The position numbers and the translations under genes are program-made. From a virus, in the IMG/VR virus record IMGVR_UViG_3300031839_002056, positions 1 through 37,019 of that record: 37,019 nucleotides of DNA; one strand, given 5' to 3'. Positions within the stretch are counted from its first letter, which is position 1. The number at the start of each line of letters is the position of its first letter. The notes beneath the pieces are model-generated. The model was not told the DNA's origin. It saw only the letters and a list, made by a program, of their open reading frames with translations, and made no database searches. This document shows positions 33,038-37,019 of this stretch, piece after piece.

Positions 33038-33640
33038 ATGCAAGCGAAACCCCAAGAAGTCAGCGCCGATAAGGCTACCACACCAGGCCTACAAGCCCTG
33101 CAATGGACGCACGCGAAACCCACCGTGTCAGGTGCCTACTGGGTGCGTGGCTTCCGAATCGGTGAACCAGATTCCCGCCCGGCTTTGGTCGAAGTGGCCA
33201 TCGATGAGGACGGCACGCTGCTGTGCAACATGAACGACAGCAATACCAACGACCAAACGCGCGAATGGTCATGGGTCGAAGACCTGGCCGAGCGTTTCGA
33301 GTGGTGCGGGCCGCTGCAAGCCGAAACAAAGCAGAGTGGCCGTGGGGTGACAGATGATGCCCACCCGATGCAGCCGATCGTGTTCGCACCGGATGGCGTG
33401 ATCAGGTTCAAGGAAAACCGAATTGTCACCCACTTGCTGGACTTCGCCACTCCGTTGGGTTGCGGGATGAACCAGTTGGCAGTCCTGGACTTCACCGACG
33501 ACGAGCGTATGCAATTCGCTCAGCTTATTGGGTATAGCGTCAGCGGTTACGGCGACCTGAGATACGCCAGCCCGGAGTCAGTCCAACACGCAGACTGGAT
33601 TGCTGCTGCCATGCTGGCAGCGCAAGGCGGTGCAGCATGA
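33038..33640 (+). CDS. Conserved phage protein of unknown function
   Basis: 200 residues from ATG 33038, after AAAGGAGAAACACC. N-terminal half: SGAYWVRGFRIGEPD and VEVAIDEDGTLLCN, resembling small host-interaction domains. C-terminal half carries MNQLAVLDFTDDERMQFAQLIGYS (landmarks GMNQLAVL and MQFAQLIGYSVSGYGDL), a block common in phage early regions. Coupled to the next start by overlap. Confidence 0.78.
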   Translation: MQAKPQEVSADKATTPGLQALQWTHAKPTVSGAYWVRGFRIGEPDSRPALVEVAIDEDGTLLCNMNDSNTNDQTREWSWVEDLAERFEWCGPLQAETKQSGRGVTDDAHPMQPIVFAPDGVIRFKENRIVTHLLDFATPLGCGMNQLAVLDFTDDERMQFAQLIGYSVSGYGDLRYASPESVQHADWIAAAMLAAQGGAA

Positions 33641-33786
33641 AGACTTGCACCCTCGGCAAGCGTCACACCTGGACGTTTTCTCACAACGTCATCATCCAAC
33701 AGCAGAACGGTCGCTCAATCAGGATCAGTAAGCGCGGCCTGTACAACTGCGCCTGCGGTGCCACGAAAAAAGGCGGTGCCCAATGA
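33637..33786 (+). CDS. Small Cys-containing protein, 49 residues
   Basis: Starts on the upstream stop (ATGA) and ends overlapping the next start. Sequence landmarks: MKTCTLGKRHTW and LYNCACGAT. With only three cysteines a full zinc site would need a His or a partner. Missed by length filters, but both overlaps support translation. Confidence 0.65.
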   Translation: MKTCTLGKRHTWTFSHNVIIQQQNGRSIRISKRGLYNCACGATKKGGAQ

Positions 33787-33983
33787 GCCGCACCCGCCCA
33801 CCGCTAGCAGGCCACCGGCTGGATCTGCCCAGCATCTGCGACATCTGCCACAAGGCCAGGTCCACCCGCAACCACGCCAAGTGCAGCCGCATCCGCCAAA
33901 GCCGTAAGGCCGTCGAATGGGCCGACCTGCAGGCCGAAAAAGCCGCCGCTAAACAAGCCAAGGGGCCACGTTATGCACGTTGA
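33783..33983 (+). CDS. Small putative zinc protein
   Basis: 66 residues. CDICHKARSTRNHAKC gives a C-x2-C and a distal His/Cys pair; the C-terminus is a basic Ala/Lys helix (QAEKAAAKQAKG). Likely nucleic-acid binding; function unknown. Confidence 0.7.
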   Translation: MSRTRPPLAGHRLDLPSICDICHKARSTRNHAKCSRIRQSRKAVEWADLQAEKAAAKQAKGPRYAR

Positions 33984-34299
33984 AAACACCATCACCATCA
34001 GCGTTCGCCAGAGCACCGGCAGTTATATCGCCAGGGCCAGCGGTCACAAGCCAACGGCGAGCTGCACCACCGGCGCAACACAGGCTGCAGAGTCGCTCGC
34101 TAAAAAGCTTGGCCTGGCCCCCGGCTTGCTCCAGGAACAATCAAGCGAGGGGCTGGGTTACGGCTGCTCGCGCTTCACCCATACCGGCGAGCTGGCCACC
34201 AACACCAGCGACAAAGCGCACTGCCCAAACTGCGGCATCTGCCACACCCGCACGGAAACCTGCAACGAGGCCAAGGCCCGTTTCGGCGGTGCAGCATGA
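33973..34299 (+). CDS. Early protein of unknown function with Cys-rich tail
   Basis: 108 residues. N-terminal strand NTITISVRQSTGSYIARA, then TTGATQAAESLAKKLG, and a C-terminal CPNCGICHTRTETC cluster that could bind zinc. Overlaps neighbours on both sides. No family recognised. Confidence 0.72.
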   Translation: MHVENTITISVRQSTGSYIARASGHKPTASCTTGATQAAESLAKKLGLAPGLLQEQSSEGLGYGCSRFTHTGELATNTSDKAHCPNCGICHTRTETCNEAKARFGGAA

Positions 34300-34673
34300 A
34301 AGCGCTGAGCATTCGCCAGCCCTGGGCCTGGCTGATCGTCAACGGTCACAAAGACATCGAGAATCGCAGCTGGGCGACCAAGTTCCGTGGCCCGGTACTG
34401 ATCCACGCGGCCAAGGGCATGACCGGTGCCGAATACAACGACGCCTACCACTTCGCCCTTGAAGTGGGCATCAAGATCCCGAGCTTCCACGACTTGGAGC
34501 GCGGCGGGATCGTCGGCATGGCCACCATCACCGGCTGCGATGACAACAGCCTGTCGCCCTGGTTCTTCGGCAAGTTCGGTTTCGAGCTGGCCGACGCCAA
34601 GCCCCTGCCGTTTCTCCCATACAAGGGCCAACTGGGCTTCTTCGATATCGAGTATCAGGCGGTGCAGCCATGA
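34296..34673 (+). CDS. ASCH-domain protein
   Basis: 125 residues. The ASCH pattern is clear: ALSIRQPWAWLIVNGHKDIENRSW (landmarks SIRQPWAWLI and KDIENRSW), then RGPVLIHAAKG and IVGMATITGC. ASCH proteins bind RNA or act on modified nucleosides (as in the YqfB amidohydrolase). Next to a DNA methylase, an RNA- or nucleotide-modification role is possible but not shown. Confidence 0.88.
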   Translation: MKALSIRQPWAWLIVNGHKDIENRSWATKFRGPVLIHAAKGMTGAEYNDAYHFALEVGIKIPSFHDLERGGIVGMATITGCDDNSLSPWFFGKFGFELADAKPLPFLPYKGQLGFFDIEYQAVQP

Positions 34674-35527
34674 TCATAAAAGCGCCTGTTATCCGCTACC
34701 ACGGCAGCAAGTTCAGGCTTGCGAGCTGGGTAATAGAGCACTTCCCGCCACACCAGGTGTACATCGAGCCATTTGGTGGGGCCGCTGGTGTGCTGATGCA
34801 AAAAAACCGAAGCCCTGGAGAGGTTTACAACGACCTGGACGACGATATCGTCAACCTATTTCGCGTGCTGCAGAACGCATCAACACGTGAAGAACTTAGC
34901 GATCGGCTAATACTCACCCCGTACGCACGAACCGAGTTTGAGCTGGCATGGATATTCACCGAAGAACCGGTAGAGCGTGCCCGCCGTACTGTCATCCGAG
35001 CACAGATGGGATTTGGCTCATCCGGCGCGACAAAAGCCACCACTGGCTTTCGCGTCGACCCATACCGCAAGTACGGCACGGCACCGCAGTTGTGGGCACG
35101 CTACCCCGACCAATTGGCCGCGATCGGGAAGCGTCTGCAGGGGGTACTGATCGAGAACAGGCCGGCGATCGACATCATTCTTGCCAATGACTCACCCTCT
35201 GCCCTGCACTACATCGATCCTCCATATATGCACTCAACTCGCGTACACGGGGCGCAGAAAGGCCGCTATTACAGGCACGAACTGAGCGATGACGAGCACG
35301 TAGAGCTTCTGATCACACTCAAAAACTTGCAGGGCATGGTCGTGCTGAGCGGCTACCCGAATGAGCTGTATTCCGAGTACCTAAGCGACTGGGCGCAGAA
35401 CACAACTCAGGCCCGGATAGCTGCATTTCGCGGCACTGCCGCACGAACTGAATGCCTATGGCTAAACCCCGCTTGCATGGATGCCTTGCACTCCAAGGGT
35501 TTACAGCTGGAGGTGGTCAATGCCTAA
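34670..35527 (+). CDS. Dam-type DNA adenine N6-methyltransferase (copy 2)
   Basis: 285-residue D12-class methylase: IRYHGSKFRLASW (residues 8-20), EPFGGAAGVL near 36-45, YNDLDDDIVNLF near 56-67 and catalytic DPPY near 183-186. Only distantly like copy 1 at 1761 outside the motifs. Expressed early, ATGA-coupled to the ASCH gene, whereas copy 1 is late. Target probably a short adenine site. Confidence 0.9.
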   Translation: MIIKAPVIRYHGSKFRLASWVIEHFPPHQVYIEPFGGAAGVLMQKNRSPGEVYNDLDDDIVNLFRVLQNASTREELSDRLILTPYARTEFELAWIFTEEPVERARRTVIRAQMGFGSSGATKATTGFRVDPYRKYGTAPQLWARYPDQLAAIGKRLQGVLIENRPAIDIILANDSPSALHYIDPPYMHSTRVHGAQKGRYYRHELSDDEHVELLITLKNLQGMVVLSGYPNELYSEYLSDWAQNTTQARIAAFRGTAARTECLWLNPACMDALHSKGLQLEVVNA

Positions 35528-35750
35528 AAACATCTTGCACTACCGCCGCAGCGGTAAATCGCTCGCCTTGCTGTTCGTCTACGCGGCAGATAACGGCTGG
35601 CTGGCCATGCGTACCAACGGTGGCCACCTGCGATTTACCAAGCCAGAACGCCCCATCATTCACACCAGCAGCACACCGAGCGACCGTCGCGCCGTACGCA
35701 ACGCACTGGCCATGCTGGTCCGGGCTGACCGGAGGTGCAGCGCCGGCTGA
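35520..35750 (+). CDS. HicA-like small protein
   Basis: 76 residues. GWLAMRTNGGHLRFTKPERP, in short landmarks GWLAMRTNGGHLRF, resembles the HicA/dsRBD-like pattern with the Gly-Gly/Ser-His strand; the helix DRRAVRNALAML follows. No HicB partner is visible next to it, so it may be a domesticated RNA-binding protein. Overlaps the methylase by 8 bases. Confidence 0.65.
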   Translation: MPKNILHYRRSGKSLALLFVYAADNGWLAMRTNGGHLRFTKPERPIIHTSSTPSDRRAVRNALAMLVRADRRCSAG

Positions 35751-35776
35751 TCTAGAAAATCGCGTTTTAGATTCTA

Positions 35777-35802
35777 GGCCCGGCAACGGGCCGCTTCTTT
35801 TT
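35777..35802 (+). terminator. Early-operon terminator (GCAA loop)
   Basis: GGCCCG-GCAA-CGGGCC (35777-35792) followed by GCTTCTTTTT. It shares CGGCAA with the leader hairpins, in a shifted register. Confidence 0.82.
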
Positions 35803-35803
35803 C

Positions 35804-35826
35804 AGGCCCATAGACTGGGCCTTTTC
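35804..35826 (+). terminator. Second tandem terminator before int
   Basis: AGGCCCA / TGGGCCT (35804-35810 with 35816-35822), loop TAGAC, then T run. It insulates int from early readthrough. Confidence 0.75.
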
Positions 35827-35849
35827 CGTTGTTTTGCGTGGGGACGCAT

Positions 35850-37019
35850 ATGGCTGATGGTGTTGAGGTGCGCGGCAACCGCGTGCGTGTGTATTTTCGC
35901 CACCAGGGCGAGCTGTGCCGTGAGGCGATGCCGGGCGATGCCAGCCCGGATAACATCGCCCAGGCCGAACGCCTGGTAGGCATGATCAATTACGAGATAA
36001 AGGCCGGCACGTTCAGTTATGCCCGCCACTTTCCTGATTCGCCTAGGGTGAAAACCAACACCTTCGGCCATTACATCGACCTCTGGCTGGACATCAAGCG
36101 CAACCAGATTGCCGCCAGCGGCTTTCGGGGCTACACCAGCCGCGTGGAAAACCACATCCGCCCGCGCTGGGCGGACGTGCAGGCTGATCAGATCGATCAC
36201 TTGGACCTGCAGGGCTGGGTGCAAAACGTGCTGATGGCCAAGCTGCACAACAAAACCGTGCGCGAAATCGTCAGCAACATGCGCCAGATTTTCCGCCTGT
36301 ACCGCACCAGGAACAAAACCGCCCACGACCCAACCGACGGCATCGTCATCACCCTGCCGGATGCCGAGGCACCTGACCCCTTCACCCGCGCAGAACTCGA
36401 CACCCTGCTCAACACGCCCAGCGACCGCACCCAGGAAATCAACCTGATCCGTTTCATGCTCTGGAGCGGCCCGCGTGTGAGTGAGGCCATGGCACTGGCG
36501 TGGGAAGACGTCGACCTCGATGCCGGCACGGTGACATTCCGCCGCGCCAGGGTGCGCAGTGCGTACAAGGTCACCAAAACCCGACGCTCTACCCGCAAGT
36601 TGAAGCTGCTGGCCCCGGCGCTGCGGGCGCTGAAAGACCAGGTCGCGCACACAAAAAGCCTGCCGGCTGTGCAGATCGAGGTGACTGACCGCGATAACCG
36701 CACGCTGCGCAAACAGGCGGTGCGCTTTGTGTTCCACAACACGGCCAGCGGCCAGGCGTACTCAACCTCGGACACCCTGCGCAACGGCTGGTGGAAAGCT
36801 CACTTGAAAAAGGCAGAGCTGCGCCCGCGCGGCCCAAACCAATGCCGGCACACGTTCGCCAGCCAGCTGCTGAGCAGTGGCTTTGCATCACCTGAGTGGA
36901 TTGCAGAGCAGATGGGGCACACGTCTACGGCGATGATCTTCAAGCACTACGCGACGTGGATCAGTGAGGACGGCCCGGACTTCGTAGGTATCCTCAACAA
37001 GGCGCTGAACCTGGAGTAA
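35850..37019 (+). CDS. int: Tyrosine site-specific integrase
   Basis: 389 residues from ATG 35850 with GGGGA six bases upstream. N-terminal arm-binding domain (VEVRGNRVRVYFRHQGE to INYEIKAGTFSYARHFP), core-binding SAM-like domain (about 68-165), catalytic domain with Arg in SGPRVSEAMAL near 212, Lys in the strand near 250, NQCRHTFASQ near 331 (the usual His replaced by Asn, RHTF kept), His near 354 and the Tyr nucleophile in HYATW near 366. Catalyses integration at the tRNA site. It ends on the final base of the window, next to the predicted attR. Confidence 0.95.
   Translation: MADGVEVRGNRVRVYFRHQGELCREAMPGDASPDNIAQAERLVGMINYEIKAGTFSYARHFPDSPRVKTNTFGHYIDLWLDIKRNQIAASGFRGYTSRVENHIRPRWADVQADQIDHLDLQGWVQNVLMAKLHNKTVREIVSNMRQIFRLYRTRNKTAHDPTDGIVITLPDAEAPDPFTRAELDTLLNTPSDRTQEINLIRFMLWSGPRVSEAMALAWEDVDLDAGTVTFRRARVRSAYKVTKTRRSTRKLKLLAPALRALKDQVAHTKSLPAVQIEVTDRDNRTLRKQAVRFVFHNTASGQAYSTSDTLRNGWWKAHLKKAELRPRGPNQCRHTFASQLLSSGFASPEWIAEQMGHTSTAMIFKHYATWISEDGPDFVGILNKALNLE

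Noticed and set aside
1-37019. CRISPR array, insertion sequence or retron
   Set aside because: No regularly spaced direct repeats, no transposase or reverse transcriptase motifs were seen on either strand.

Overview
The window is an almost complete P2-like (Peduovirus-type, contractile-tailed) prophage in the chromosome of a Pseudomonas-like gammaproteobacterium. The host call rests on the left-edge gene, a full-length GacA/UvrY response regulator with a TTG start, and on the high-GC codon use. A 29-base tRNA 3' fragment (799..827, CCA end toward gacA, probably tRNA-Ser) marks the left attachment site. The integrase ends on the last base of the window, so the right attachment site and the regenerated tRNA should lie just outside it.

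Layout. 1..798 is host DNA (gacA and its upstream region). 799..1760 has no convincing gene but carries attL, a cluster of ATTACC/GGTAAT repeats that look like integrase arm sites, a candidate cos sequence close to that of P2, and an intrinsic terminator. 1761..5467 (minus strand) holds a Dam-type methylase, the portal (Q) and the large terminase (P). 5623..16970 (plus strand) follows the P2 order O-N-M-L-X, a rebuilt lysis cassette (papain-like protein, two holin-like proteins, muramidase, Rz/Rz1 spanins), R-S, V-PAAR-W-J-I and the tail fibre H, followed by a fibre-associated protein and a terminator. 17677..24264 is FI-FII-E/E'-T-U-D, with the P2-type -1 frameshift site in E. 24313..24998 is an AT-richer two-gene insertion with its own promoter that resembles a toxin-antitoxin module. 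25039..26234 (minus strand) is the immunity region; 26319..35750 (plus strand) is the early region: Cro-like, YmfL-like (CII-like), Ogr-like late activator, primase-helicase, many small unknown genes, ASCH protein, second Dam-type methylase and a HicA-like protein. Tandem terminators and the integrase close the window.

How it works together. The repressor and Cro-like genes diverge around an operator/promoter at 26253..26320. The early operon makes the Ogr-like zinc protein, and three copies of a TTGTA-N11-TACAA dyad stand where P2 has its Ogr-dependent late promoters (P/O, V, FI). This gives a P2-style cascade, but with two differences: ogr sits in the early operon instead of after D, and P2's rolling-circle initiator A is replaced by a primase-helicase.

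The most unusual signal is a repeated leader cassette upstream of four early genes (30834, 31017, 32019, 33038). Each has a hairpin with a different, compensating stem but the same loop CGGCAA, then 21-25 bases containing AAGGAGAA, then ATGCA. This looks like a phage RNA regulatory element.
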